Source: Gammaproteobacteria bacterium (lineage in GTDB: Bacteria > Pseudomonadota > Gammaproteobacteria > Steroidobacterales > Rariloculaceae). Taken from it: DNA of 22,543 nucleotides. How positions within the stretch are numbered: the stretch's first letter is position 1; every line of letters starts with the position of its first letter. The notes beneath the pieces were generated by a model. It had not been told where the DNA came from, did not search any database, and saw only the letters and a program-made list of their open reading frames with translations. Shown in pieces: positions 1 to 7,190 of this stretch. A program made the position numbers and the translations under genes. The stretch is from contig JAFGNC010000039.1 in the NCBI GenBank assembly GCA_016927175.1, positions 1 through 22,543 of the forward strand, written 5' to 3'.

Positions 1-6
1 CTTTAA

Positions 7-22
7 CATAATATACATTATG
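7..22. promoter_or_regulatory. AT-rich inverted repeat, possible operator
   Basis: The sequence shows CATAAT, a 4-base spacer (ATAC), then ATTATG, a perfect 6-bp inverted repeat in a very AT-rich patch at the window edge. This stands out in a high-GC region. Short AT-rich dyads like this often bind dimeric repressors or contain a -10 element. The gene it would control could lie to the left, outside the window, or be the PagP-like gene to the right, whose start is about 200 bases away. The protein that binds it is unknown. Confidence 0.3.
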
Positions 23-227
23 CGCACTAGGCCAGACCCCGCGGCGCAGCACGTCCATCACGCCAGCGCACGCTGATCACGGCCTGCGGTTACGCTCGAC
101 CCTCGGCAGATTCAGCTTTTGCGCCACGTCGGTATTTTTTACATCGGCTGAGCTGCCTGATTAAGTAACAAACGTAACGTACTGTTTGCACGATGGGTTT
201 CGGATCGGGCACGTGTCTTGCTTTGCC

Positions 228-797
228 ATGGGCATGCGCACGAAAACGTTTTTACGACTGTTGGGCCTGGGCATTTTCCTCAGTCTCGCGCAGCATGCGG
301 CCGCGCAGGACTGGAGCGTGATCGTCAACGGAAAGGCGATCCACGTGAATTCGTCCAGGGATTGGAACGAGCGAAACTGGGGACTCGGGCTCGAGCGGGA
401 GTTCGACACTCAGTCCCGCTGGGTCAAGGTGGCTCTGGTGAACGGCTTCAAAGACAGCCAGAACGCCATGTCGTACATGGCCGGCGGCGGGCTGAAACGC
501 CGATTCAGGCTGGATTCGCTCGCCAATGACCTGTATGTCGACGTCGGCGTCGTCGGCTTCGTGATGACTCGCGAGGACGTCAACCACAACAAGCCATTTC
601 CGGGCCTGCTGCCCGCGATGACGATCGGTACGCGCCACGTGGCCCTGAACCTCACTTATCTGTCGCAGAGCATGATGGACAGCGCGACGAACGTGACGCG
701 GGTGGACCCCACGGTCAGTGGCCTGCTGTTCCTGCAGCTGAAGCTCGACCCGCGGCTGCTCGGATTCGGACCTCGGGGTCGCCGCAGCGCCTTCTGA
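228..797 (+). CDS. pagP: PagP-like lipid A palmitoyltransferase (outer membrane)
   Basis: The protein of 189 residues has a Sec signal peptide (MGMRTKTF, a hydrophobic stretch, then AHA-type residues ending HAAAQ near residue 27). The mature part matches the PagP family. The three catalytic residues can be aligned: His39 in KAIHVNSS, and Asp76 and Ser77 in GFKDSQNA, followed by the family's NERxWGLGL-type and LLPAMTIG-type segments. PagP is an outer-membrane beta-barrel that moves a palmitate chain from a phospholipid onto lipid A. The size is close to the usual one of about 185 residues. I chose ATG 228 because it begins just before the signal peptide. ATG 234, GTG 213 and TTG 186 are in frame, and none has a convincing SD. 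The acyl chain used and the lipid substrate are inferred, not shown. Confidence 0.7.
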   Translation: MGMRTKTFLRLLGLGIFLSLAQHAAAQDWSVIVNGKAIHVNSSRDWNERNWGLGLEREFDTQSRWVKVALVNGFKDSQNAMSYMAGGGLKRRFRLDSLANDLYVDVGVVGFVMTREDVNHNKPFPGLLPAMTIGTRHVALNLTYLSQSMMDSATNVTRVDPTVSGLLFLQLKLDPRLLGFGPRGRRSAF

Positions 798-886
798 GCG
801 CCAGCGCCGATCCCGCGGCCCCGTAAAGTATTCCGGCGCACCGTCGACACCGCCCGGACCGCCGGTCGGCCGCGGCTCGCGGCTCG

Positions 887-915
887 CTGCACTCGGCACA
901 CCCTTGTGCTATCTT
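887..915 (+). promoter_or_regulatory. Putative extended -10 promoter of the M48 protease gene
   Basis: TGC followed by TATCTT (907-915) has the form of an extended -10 element (TGn plus a -10 hexamer). The -35 region near 887-892 is poor, which extended -10 promoters tolerate. It lies 87 bases before the M48 start. The predicted leader RNA holds a small dyad, CTTTG-5-CAAAG, at 944-958. The 12-mer TTGTGCTATCTT at 904-915 recurs exactly before gspG. Confidence 0.45.
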
Positions 916-1001
916 TTTCGATGGAACGGTGAACCCGGCCGCGCTTTGGGAATCAAAGTGTTGGGTCCACCAATAGCAGCTCGATCAGCAGGAAAAGCAC
1001 C

Positions 1002-1781
1002 ATGCGACACCTGATGTCCGTCAGACGCTCAGCCGCTCTGGTCGCCGGCCTCATAGGCAGTTTGCTTTTCGCCACGACGTCGCAAAGCGCGTTGTTCGTG
1101 TCGGAAAAGGAGATCCTCCGCCAGTCCCGGGTTCAGTGGCTGATGATGAAGAAGCAGCTGCCGGTCGTGCCCGACGGGCGCGTCCAGAACTACGTCGAGT
1201 GCATCACGAACTCGATCATCGACGTGCTGGACGAGCCGCATTCCGAACTGGACTGGGAGGTCGTCGTGTTCGACGACGACTCGATCAACGCTTTCGCGAT
1301 GCCCGGCGGCAAGGTCGGCGTATTCACCGGTATTCTGCGGGTCGCCGATACGCCGGACGCCTTGGCGGCGGTGATCGGCCATGAAATCGCGCACCTGACC
1401 GCGGATCACGTCATGGAGCGCGCCAAGAAGGAGCAGCGCACGGACGCCCTCGTAATCCTCGGCGGTGCCGTGACGGGCATGGGCGACGTCGTCCGGGCCG
1501 GCGCGACGATCGGCCTGAATCTGCCTTTCAATCGTGGCCAGGAAAGCGAGGCGGACGTTGTCGGGCTGGACTACATGGCGAAGGCAGGGTACGACCCCCG
1601 CTCCAGCATCCACCTGTGGAAGAACATGGCCGCGACGAGACAGGGACGCACGCCGGAATTCCTGTCGACCCACCCGTCGGATGACCGCCGGCTGGACGAT
1701 CTGGTCAAGAGCCTGACGCCGGCTCTGCTCGAATACAACGGCGCGCGCGAAGCGGGTAAGCGCCCCACCTGCTCACCCTGA
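1002..1781 (+). CDS. M48 family zinc metalloprotease, exported
   Basis: This 259-residue protein starts with a signal peptide (charged MRHLMSVRRS, then a hydrophobic stretch to about TTSQSA near residue 29), so it acts in the periplasm. The zinc site of M48 peptidases is complete: His127, Glu128 and His131 in the HEIAH motif, and the third ligand Glu183 in the SEADVVGLDYM segment. It lacks TPR repeats, so it resembles the short LoiP/YggG-type proteins more than BepA. Such enzymes degrade misfolded envelope proteins. The start ATG 1002 has an AGGA SD at 990-993; ATG 1014 is a possible alternative. Its stop lies 5 bases from the stop of the convergent lipoprotein gene. Confidence 0.9.
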   Translation: MRHLMSVRRSAALVAGLIGSLLFATTSQSALFVSEKEILRQSRVQWLMMKKQLPVVPDGRVQNYVECITNSIIDVLDEPHSELDWEVVVFDDDSINAFAMPGGKVGVFTGILRVADTPDALAAVIGHEIAHLTADHVMERAKKEQRTDALVILGGAVTGMGDVVRAGATIGLNLPFNRGQESEADVVGLDYMAKAGYDPRSSIHLWKNMAATRQGRTPEFLSTHPSDDRRLDDLVKSLTPALLEYNGAREAGKRPTCSP

Positions 1782-1786
1782 CCGCA

Positions 1787-2533
1787 TCAGCCGGTTGGAG
1801 CTTCGTCCGTGGGATCGCCGCTCCGCCGAGACGGGGCGGCGCCTGCGCCCTCTCCCGCGCCTGCGCCCTCTTCCGCAGGTTCCGGCCCTGACGATTCAGC
1901 CGGCACTTCAGGCTCATCCGCGGATTCCGGCACCTCGAGCTGACCGTGCCCGATGGGCGGCGGCGGTGGCATAACGCCTTCGTCAGCGTAAAGCTCAAGC
2001 AGCTGATCGTCGTTCATCGAACGGATGCGGCGCACTCGGCACATGTCCTGCATCGTCGGGTCGATCGCCACTTCTTCGCCGACCCCGCCGGGCGTCGAAC
2101 GCCCGAAACCGCCGGGTGCCGTACGCCCGAAACCGCCCGGACGTCCGGTGACCGGGTCGATGCGATCGCTCGCCCCCAGTAAGCTCGGGTCGAGAATGCC
2201 CGTGTAGGCGTAAAGCCCGCGCGTCGTGCTGCAGACCTGAGGCTCGCGGACTCCCGTCGCCCGGTCCAGCCGTCCGACCGCCAATTGGAAGAAATGGATC
2301 TGCGGCGCGATCGAGACGTCGCAGGCGAGGCCATCGAGCTCCACGACGAACGGGCAGCGCTGCTGGCCGACGTAGACGACGATCGTCGACCGGTTGACGA
2401 CTTGGAAGCTTCTGACGTCGCGCTCGTAGAAGCAGTCCGTGGTTTCGCAGCGGGCAACTGGACCTGTGTCTTCCGACGGGTTGCCCGCGCAACCGATCAA
2501 CCACGACGCGACGATGCAAACGGCAAGCCTCAT
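1787..2533 (-). CDS. DUF6491-like lipoprotein
   Basis: A lipobox LIGC places the lipidated Cys at residue 15 when translation starts at ATG 2533. A GTG at 2563 in the same frame would add 10 residues. The middle contains CFYERDVRSFQVVN, then VVYVGQQRCPFVVELDG, and later CRVRRIRSMNDDQLLELYAD, a pattern I associate with the gammaproteobacterial DUF6491 family, whose function is unknown. Two parts are unusual: a PGGFGR-type repeat in the centre, and a long C-terminal tail rich in Glu, Ala, Gly and Pro that looks disordered. The mature protein should sit in the outer or inner membrane facing the periplasm. No SD decides between the two starts. Confidence 0.75.
   Translation of the reverse strand: MRLAVCIVASWLIGCAGNPSEDTGPVARCETTDCFYERDVRSFQVVNRSTIVVYVGQQRCPFVVELDGLACDVSIAPQIHFFQLAVGRLDRATGVREPQVCSTTRGLYAYTGILDPSLLGASDRIDPVTGRPGGFGRTAPGGFGRSTPGGVGEEVAIDPTMQDMCRVRRIRSMNDDQLLELYADEGVMPPPPPIGHGQLEVPESADEPEVPAESSGPEPAEEGAGAGEGAGAAPSRRSGDPTDEAPTG
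1839..1874. repeat. 18-bp tandem repeat in lipoprotein tail
   Basis: Two adjacent 18-base copies (1839-1856 and 1857-1874) differ by one base and begin GCGCCTGCGCCCTCT. They encode the Glu/Gly/Ala-rich tail of the lipoprotein on the minus strand, so slippage would change tail length in steps of six residues. Confidence 0.85.
2085..2140. repeat. 24-bp imperfect tandem repeat in lipoprotein gene
   Basis: Units at 2085-2108 and 2109-2132, plus a partial third to about 2140, share CCGCCGGG and ACGCCCGAAA cores with a 24-base period. On the minus strand they encode the GGFGR(T/S)(A/T)P repeats of the lipoprotein. Confidence 0.8.
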
Positions 2534-2766
2534 CAGCGTGTCAGAAGAGAAGCGGAAAACCACTGTAGGCCGGTTTCGGGCCCATGTCCATCGGGCTGGC
2601 AGCGCCTGCTTCGATGTGTCCGCCGCTTCCGCTCACGATCAGCGGCTTACGGCTCCACAGGCTCGCGATCTCCCGCGCAATCAGCAGCTTGGCGCTCGGA
2701 GAGCGCGCCGCCGTTGCCACATTGTCCACGCTCGGCGGTCGTCGGCAGTCAGCGTCCCGGCGGGTT

Positions 2767-3702
2767 TTACGGCGCCTCGTCGCCGCCGCGGAGGCGTGCG
2801 CGCACGCGAACTGCGACGTCCGGGTGGTCGCAGAAAATGCCGTCGAGCCCGGCGACCGTATACAGCACCTCGAGGAGCCGCTCGAAGCCCGATCCGCCGA
2901 CGGCCGGATCGTCGCGCCGCAGCGTGTACGTGTGCAGGCCGAGCCCGCGCGCTCTGATCTGCTCGACCAGCGGAGCCGCGGCCGGATGCCCGTGGAGCCG
3001 CGTCACGAGCTGGGAATAATGCGGCGCCACGACGTCGGCGTACTGCGCGATACGGCCGAGCGTCTCTGTCGTCAGGACGTCCGCGTTTTCGGTCAGCTGC
3101 ACGAGCCTGAGCCGCGTCCCGAGCTCTTCGCGACAGCGTCTGAGCTCGGCCGAATCGAAGCACTGGACGAAAACGCGTTGGTCCGGCGCCGCATAGCCGT
3201 AAGTGTCGAGAGCCGCAAGCAGCGCCCCGGCGAGATCGAAGCCGTGCCGGTGATGCCAGTCGGGCCGCTTGATCTCCGGGTACAGGCCCACGTCGCGGCC
3301 GGTCGTCCTGTTCAGCTCGCGGATCAGCCGGATTTCCTCGTCGAGCGTGACTATGCGGAACGCCACGGCGTCGTCGGCGAACCGGCCGTCGCGCGCGCGC
3401 CGAGAGCTGCCCGGCTGCCGGCGCTCGACGATCTCGAGCGTGCGCAGCTCGGCGAGGTCGAAATCGATGACGTAATGGTGTCCGTCCGGCCGGCGCCTGT
3501 CGCCGAAGCGCTCGGCGACGTTCGTGACTTCGTCCAGATGGATGTCGTGCAGCACGACGAGCTGACCGTCCCGCGTGGCGACGACGTCCTGCTCGAGAAA
3601 ATCGGCGCCCTGCCCGTACGCCAGCATCTTCGCTTCCCGCGTGTGCTCGGGCAGATAGCCGCTCGCGCCCCGGTGCGCGATCACGGCCGTATCGATGTCC
3701 AT
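2767..3702 (-). CDS. glpQ: Glycerophosphodiester phosphodiesterase, GlpQ type, no signal peptide
   Basis: This 311-residue protein follows the GlpQ pattern closely. His10-Arg11 lie in AHRGASGYLPEHT, Glu19 in PEHT, Glu37 and Asp39 in LEQDVV, and His52 in VVLHD. The GlpQ-type insert VTNVAERFGDRRRPDG and the later YPEIKRP and VQCFDSAEL segments are present. The enzyme hydrolyses glycerophosphodiesters to glycerol-3-phosphate and an alcohol. Periplasmic GlpQ has a signal peptide. Here the catalytic domain starts within ten residues of ATG 3702, and the TIR-like gene ends only 40 bases upstream, so a leader is unlikely and the enzyme is probably cytoplasmic. I see no clear SD. It is probably cotranscribed with the TIR-like gene. 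Confidence 0.9.
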   Translation of the reverse strand: MDIDTAVIAHRGASGYLPEHTREAKMLAYGQGADFLEQDVVATRDGQLVVLHDIHLDEVTNVAERFGDRRRPDGHHYVIDFDLAELRTLEIVERRQPGSSRRARDGRFADDAVAFRIVTLDEEIRLIRELNRTTGRDVGLYPEIKRPDWHHRHGFDLAGALLAALDTYGYAAPDQRVFVQCFDSAELRRCREELGTRLRLVQLTENADVLTTETLGRIAQYADVVAPHYSQLVTRLHGHPAAAPLVEQIRARGLGLHTYTLRRDDPAVGGSGFERLLEVLYTVAGLDGIFCDHPDVAVRVRARLRGGDEAP

Positions 3703-3742
3703 CGTCGGTTGGTCGCGGGCCGCGCGGCGGCCGCCGAGCCGC

Positions 3743-4201
3743 CTAGTCCGGCATCTCGAACTCGATGACCTCCCAGCGCGTGGTGTCTTCGTGCCGGGCC
3801 TGACGGCGGGCGGCGTCGACGATGGCGCGCTCGTTCCAGCCGACGGTCTCCGCCGCGCGTTTCGCCACGTCGGCGGGCACGTCGCCCTTGCCGCCGAAAG
3901 GCTCGACCGCGATGATCGGGAGGTCGAGGGCCTGCGCCGCGTCGAGCTGATAAGTGATCCAGTCTCTGTGATCGGCGTACAGCGAACTCAGAACCAGCAC
4001 GACCTCGGCGGCCTTGATCTGATTCCGCAGCTCCTCCTTCAGCGCTTCCTTGCCTCCCGTGGCGGGGACTCTGTCCGGAGCGCTGCAGTTCACGTAGAAG
4101 AAGTTCGATGCGGCTTCGAGATACTCGAACACGCGATGGTAATCCACATGATCGCTGAACGAGTGAGTGACGAAAACGCGGATCGGATTACGTTCCGACA
4201 T
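3743..4201 (-). CDS. TIR-like (ThsB / DUF1863-type) domain protein
   Basis: This 152-residue single-domain protein has a flavodoxin-like TIR pattern. RVFVTHSFSDH (residues 8-18) forms strand 1 and its loop, EVVLVLSSLYADHRDW (66-81) the central strand, and LPIIAVEPFGG (94-104) a later strand. This resembles the MTH538/ThsB TIR-like family, some members of which make nucleotide signals from NAD in Thoeris phage defence. Where NAD-cleaving TIR enzymes have the Trp-x-x-x-Glu pattern, this protein has Trp81 and Gln85. The C-terminal NERAIVDAARRQARHEDTT segment is charged. An AAGGG SD precedes ATG 4201. No ThsA or SIR2 partner is present nearby, so a defence role is only a hypothesis. Confidence 0.75.
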   Translation of the reverse strand: MSERNPIRVFVTHSFSDHVDYHRVFEYLEAASNFFYVNCSAPDRVPATGGKEALKEELRNQIKAAEVVLVLSSLYADHRDWITYQLDAAQALDLPIIAVEPFGGKGDVPADVAKRAAETVGWNERAIVDAARRQARHEDTTRWEVIEFEMPD

Positions 4202-4272
4202 CGGCCCTTATCCGTGACTTGACATTGGCTGCCGACCCTACTCCGGGCTCCCCCCAAATGCAACGAACGGCC

Positions 4273-4308
4273 CCGCGGTTTCCCGCGGCTGCGGGATTCC
4301 CACCGCGG
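4273..4308. other. Two-part inverted repeat (hairpin) in intergenic region
   Basis: The outer arms CCGCGGT (4273-4279) and ACCGCGG (4302-4308) are perfectly complementary. Nested inside is a second perfect stem, TCCCGC (4281-4286) with GCGGGA (4291-4296), around a GGCT loop. Only small bulges separate the stems, giving 13 base pairs in total. It lies in the 175-base gap between the divergent TIR-like and EEP genes. There is no following T-run, so it is not a simple intrinsic terminator. It could be a cruciform, a REP-like element, a protein site or part of a structured leader. Confidence 0.7.
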
Positions 4309-4340
4309 CGCTCCGCCCGCTTCGCGTGGAGGAAAACGCC

Positions 4341-4370
4341 CTGAAAATGCAGTGTTGCGTCCGGTACACT
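4341..4370 (+). promoter_or_regulatory. Putative promoter of the EEP-fadJ operon
   Basis: A -10 hexamer TACACT (4365-4370) and a weak -35 CTGAAA (4341-4346) are 18 bases apart. A start site seven bases after the -10 would fall on the A of ATG 4377, which suggests a leaderless transcript. Confidence 0.45.
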
Positions 4371-4376
4371 GTTCGA

Positions 4377-5132
4377 ATGCGGCTATTGCTCTACAACATC
4401 CGTTACGGCCTCGGGCTCGGCGCGGCGCTGCACTGGCCGTTGCCGGGCGTCGGGTACCTGATCGGAAACGTCGGGAACCTGCAGCGCATCACCGATTTCA
4501 TCAAGGCGCAGAACCCGGACATCGTCGGGCTCGTGGAGGTCGACACCGGCTCCATCCGCACGCGGCGCATCAACCAGGCCGAAGCGATCGGCAAAGCGCT
4601 GGGACACTACTCTGTCTATCAGTGCAAATACGGAACCAGCTCGCTGAATCAGCGCCTGCCCATCGTGCGCAAGCAGGGCAATGCATTTCTCGCCGCCCCG
4701 CACGTGCACGGCGAGCGGTTTCATTACTTCGACAAGGGCATCAAGCGTCTGATCATCGAGCTCGAGCTGGAGCACTGCGCGATCTTCCTCGTGCACCTGT
4801 CGCTGAAGTACCGTCACCGTCACGTGCAGCTGCACGCGCTGCACGACCTGGTCGTACAGTCCAAGAAGCCCGTGATCATCGCCGGAGACTTCAACACTTT
4901 CTGGGGCGAGCACGAGATCTATCTCTTCATGAAGGCTGCCGGCCTGAAGAGCGCCAACGTTCGCGGGCTGCCCTCCTACCCGAGCCGATCTCCCCGCAAG
5001 GAGCTCGACTTCGTGCTGTACGGCGAGGGCATTCACGTCACGAATTTCTCGATCCCGAGCGTCAACTACTCGGACCATCTGCCCCTGGTCTGCGACTTCG
5101 AGATCGAAGGCAAATCCCGGGCTGCCGCATAA
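4377..5132 (+). CDS. Endonuclease/exonuclease/phosphatase family protein
   Basis: This 251-residue protein is a single EEP domain. Its metal and catalytic residues are visible: Asn7 in LLYNIRYG, Glu54 in GLVEVD, His140 in LVHLSLKYR, Asp171 and Asn173 in AGDFNT, and Asp233-His234 in YSDHLPLV. The family cleaves phosphodiester bonds in nucleic acids, phosphoinositides or sphingomyelin. The sequence does not show which substrate applies here. There is no signal peptide. I chose ATG 4377 because the fold begins there; an upstream ATG at 4326 would place extra residues across the predicted promoter. No SD precedes 4377. The stop overlaps the SD of the beta-oxidation gene, so the two are probably cotranscribed. 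Confidence 0.88.
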   Translation: MRLLLYNIRYGLGLGAALHWPLPGVGYLIGNVGNLQRITDFIKAQNPDIVGLVEVDTGSIRTRRINQAEAIGKALGHYSVYQCKYGTSSLNQRLPIVRKQGNAFLAAPHVHGERFHYFDKGIKRLIIELELEHCAIFLVHLSLKYRHRHVQLHALHDLVVQSKKPVIIAGDFNTFWGEHEIYLFMKAAGLKSANVRGLPSYPSRSPRKELDFVLYGEGIHVTNFSIPSVNYSDHLPLVCDFEIEGKSRAAA

Positions 5133-5142
5133 AGGACACACA

Positions 5143-7179
5143 GTGACGTCGACCTCCTACACCCACTGGCGTCTGAACGTGGACGCCGACGACATCGCCT
5201 GGCTCGAGCTCGACAAGGCAAACGCAAGCGCCAACACCTTGTCCGGCGAAGTGCTCCGAGAGCTCGATCAGGCGCTTCGCGAGCTCGCAGCGGGAAAGCG
5301 CCCGCGCGGCCTCGTGATCAAATCGGGTAAAACGACGGGGTTCGTCCTCGGCGCGGACGTGAAGGAGTTCGAGCACATCACGGACGCCGCGGAAGGCGCG
5401 CGTCTCGCGACGCAGGGGCAGCTGGTGCTCGCGCGGCTCGAGGCATTCGACGCGCCGGCAGTCGCGGCGATCGACGGCTTCGCGCTCGGCGGCGGCCTCG
5501 AGCTCGCGCTCGCGTGCACGTACCGGATCGCCGTGCGCGGTTACGAGCGCAACATCGGGCTGCCGGAGGTGCAGCTCGGCATCCATCCTGGTTTCGGCGG
5601 AACGGTCCGAACGGTCGAGCTGCTCGGCGCGCCGCGCGCGCTCGACCTGATGCTGACCGGGCGTTCGCTGTCGCCCGTCGAAGCTCACTCGGCGGGACTC
5701 GTCGACCGCCTCGTCGAGCGCGACGAGCTGGATCGTGCGGCGGCGGAGCTGATCCGCTCGAAGCCCGCGCGCCGACGCGCGGCCTGGTATCTGCGTCCGC
5801 TGAATCTGGCGCCGGCCCGCCGCGCCCTCGCCTCGCGTGTGCGGCCGCAGGTTGCGAAGCGGGCGAGGCGCGAGCATTATCCCGCGCCGCACGCGTTGCT
5901 CGATCTGTGGGTCAGGCACGGCGCGCGCGGCCCGGCCGCGTACGCGGCAGAGGCGCAGTCCGTCGGCGAGCTCCTCGTCGGCCGCACGTCGAAGAACCTC
6001 GTCCGGCTCTTTCTGCTCCGGGAGCGCATGCGGAATCTGGCGCCGAAGGACCAGCCGCTCGAGCGCGTGCACGTCGTCGGCGCCGGCGTCATGGGCGGAG
6101 ACATCGCCGCGTGGTGCGCGCTGCGGGGACTCCGCGTGACGGTTCAGGATCGTGCAATGGAGTTCGTCGAGCCGGCGCTGAAGCGCGCCGACGAGCTGTT
6201 CCGAAAGCGGCTCAAGGAACCCGGCGCCGCGCAGGCGGCGAAGCAACGCCTCGTAGCGGACGTCGAGGGCGCTCAAGTCGGTACGGCGGAGCTCGTCATC
6301 GAGGCGATCGTCGAGAACGTCGACGCGAAGCGGGAGCTGCTCGAGTCGCTGCAGCCGAAGCTGCGCGACGATGCGATCGTCGCGACGAACACGTCGAGTA
6401 TCCGGCTCGAGGACATGGCCGGCGCGCTCGAGCAGCCCGGGCGTTTCGTCGGGCTGCACTTCTTCAATCCGGTAGCGAGCCTCCCGCTCGTCGAGGTCGT
6501 GCGCGGAGAGCAAACGGATGACGCGACCGAGCGCCGGGCGCTCGCTTTCGTCTCGCAGATCGGCAAGGTCCCGCTGCCCTGCCGCAGCGCGCCGGGCTTC
6601 GTCGTAAACCGCGTGCTGATGCCTTACATGCTCGAGGCGCTGCATGCGCACGAGGACGGCCATGCTTTCGAGACGATCGACGCCGCGGCGAAGGCTTTCG
6701 GAATGCCGATGGGGCCGATCGAGCTGGCCGACCGGGTCGGTCTCGACGTGGCGCTGCACGTCGCGAGGATTCTCGGACCGGTGCTCGGGGACGAGCCGCC
6801 GCGCGTGCTGGAGCAGAAGGTCGAGGCGGGAGAAACGGGTGTCAAGGCGGGAGCCGGGTTCTACCGCTATGAGGAAGGGCGCGCCCAGAAGCGCAAGGAT
6901 GCGCCGAAGCCGGACGGCGACCTGCAGGATCGGCTCATGCTGCCGCTGTTGAACGAGGCCGTCGCGTGTTATGCGGACGGCGTCGTCGACGATGCTGACC
7001 TGCTGGATGCCGGCGTCGTTTTCGGCACCGGCTTCGCCCCGTTCACGGGCGGGCCGCTCAACTACGCAAGGCAGCGGGGCGTCGAAGCGGTCATCGAACG
7101 GCTCGAGGCCCTGGCCGCCCGCCACGGGCCGCGGTTCCGGCCGCACGAAGGCTGGGGCCGGATCCGGCCGCGCGCGTGA
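5143..7179 (+). CDS. fadJ: Bifunctional enoyl-CoA hydratase / 3-hydroxyacyl-CoA dehydrogenase (FadJ/FadB-like)
   Basis: This 678-residue cytoplasmic enzyme carries two successive steps of fatty acid beta-oxidation. The N-terminal crotonase domain (about 15-190) has the oxyanion segment GADVKEF (70-76), GGGLE with Glu120, and LPEV with Glu142, matching the two catalytic acids of FadB. The dehydrogenase part (about 308 to the end) has the NAD-binding GAGVMGGDIA at 313-322, ATNTSS at 415-420, and catalytic His439 in HFFNP with Glu451 in VEVV. It is a little shorter than FadB or FadJ (about 715-730). GTG 5143 has an AAAGGA SD at 5131-5136. No thiolase gene (fadA or fadI) lies nearby, so the partner subunit must be elsewhere. 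FadB cannot be excluded as the better name. Confidence 0.88.
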   Translation: MTSTSYTHWRLNVDADDIAWLELDKANASANTLSGEVLRELDQALRELAAGKRPRGLVIKSGKTTGFVLGADVKEFEHITDAAEGARLATQGQLVLARLEAFDAPAVAAIDGFALGGGLELALACTYRIAVRGYERNIGLPEVQLGIHPGFGGTVRTVELLGAPRALDLMLTGRSLSPVEAHSAGLVDRLVERDELDRAAAELIRSKPARRRAAWYLRPLNLAPARRALASRVRPQVAKRARREHYPAPHALLDLWVRHGARGPAAYAAEAQSVGELLVGRTSKNLVRLFLLRERMRNLAPKDQPLERVHVVGAGVMGGDIAAWCALRGLRVTVQDRAMEFVEPALKRADELFRKRLKEPGAAQAAKQRLVADVEGAQVGTAELVIEAIVENVDAKRELLESLQPKLRDDAIVATNTSSIRLEDMAGALEQPGRFVGLHFFNPVASLPLVEVVRGEQTDDATERRALAFVSQIGKVPLPCRSAPGFVVNRVLMPYMLEALHAHEDGHAFETIDAAAKAFGMPMGPIELADRVGLDVALHVARILGPVLGDEPPRVLEQKVEAGETGVKAGAGFYRYEEGRAQKRKDAPKPDGDLQDRLMLPLLNEAVACYADGVVDDADLLDAGVVFGTGFAPFTGGPLNYARQRGVEAVIERLEALAARHGPRFRPHEGWGRIRPRA

Positions 7180-7190
7180 CCGCCGTAACA

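Noticed and set aside
2541..2729. A 62-codon minus-strand frame between the lipoprotein and glpQ genes, GTG start
   Set aside because: It has no SD, no recognised family and runs past the likely lipoprotein GTG. It remains a weak small-gene candidate in a 233-base gap where I see nothing else.
2584..3768. A 394-codon plus-strand frame opposite glpQ
   Set aside because: GlpQ on the minus strand is convincing residue by residue; the plus frame is Arg/Val/Asp-rich antisense.
3743..4201. A complete Thoeris defence system
   Set aside because: Only a ThsB-like protein is present. No ThsA or SIR2 effector lies within the window, and the expected Glu is Gln.
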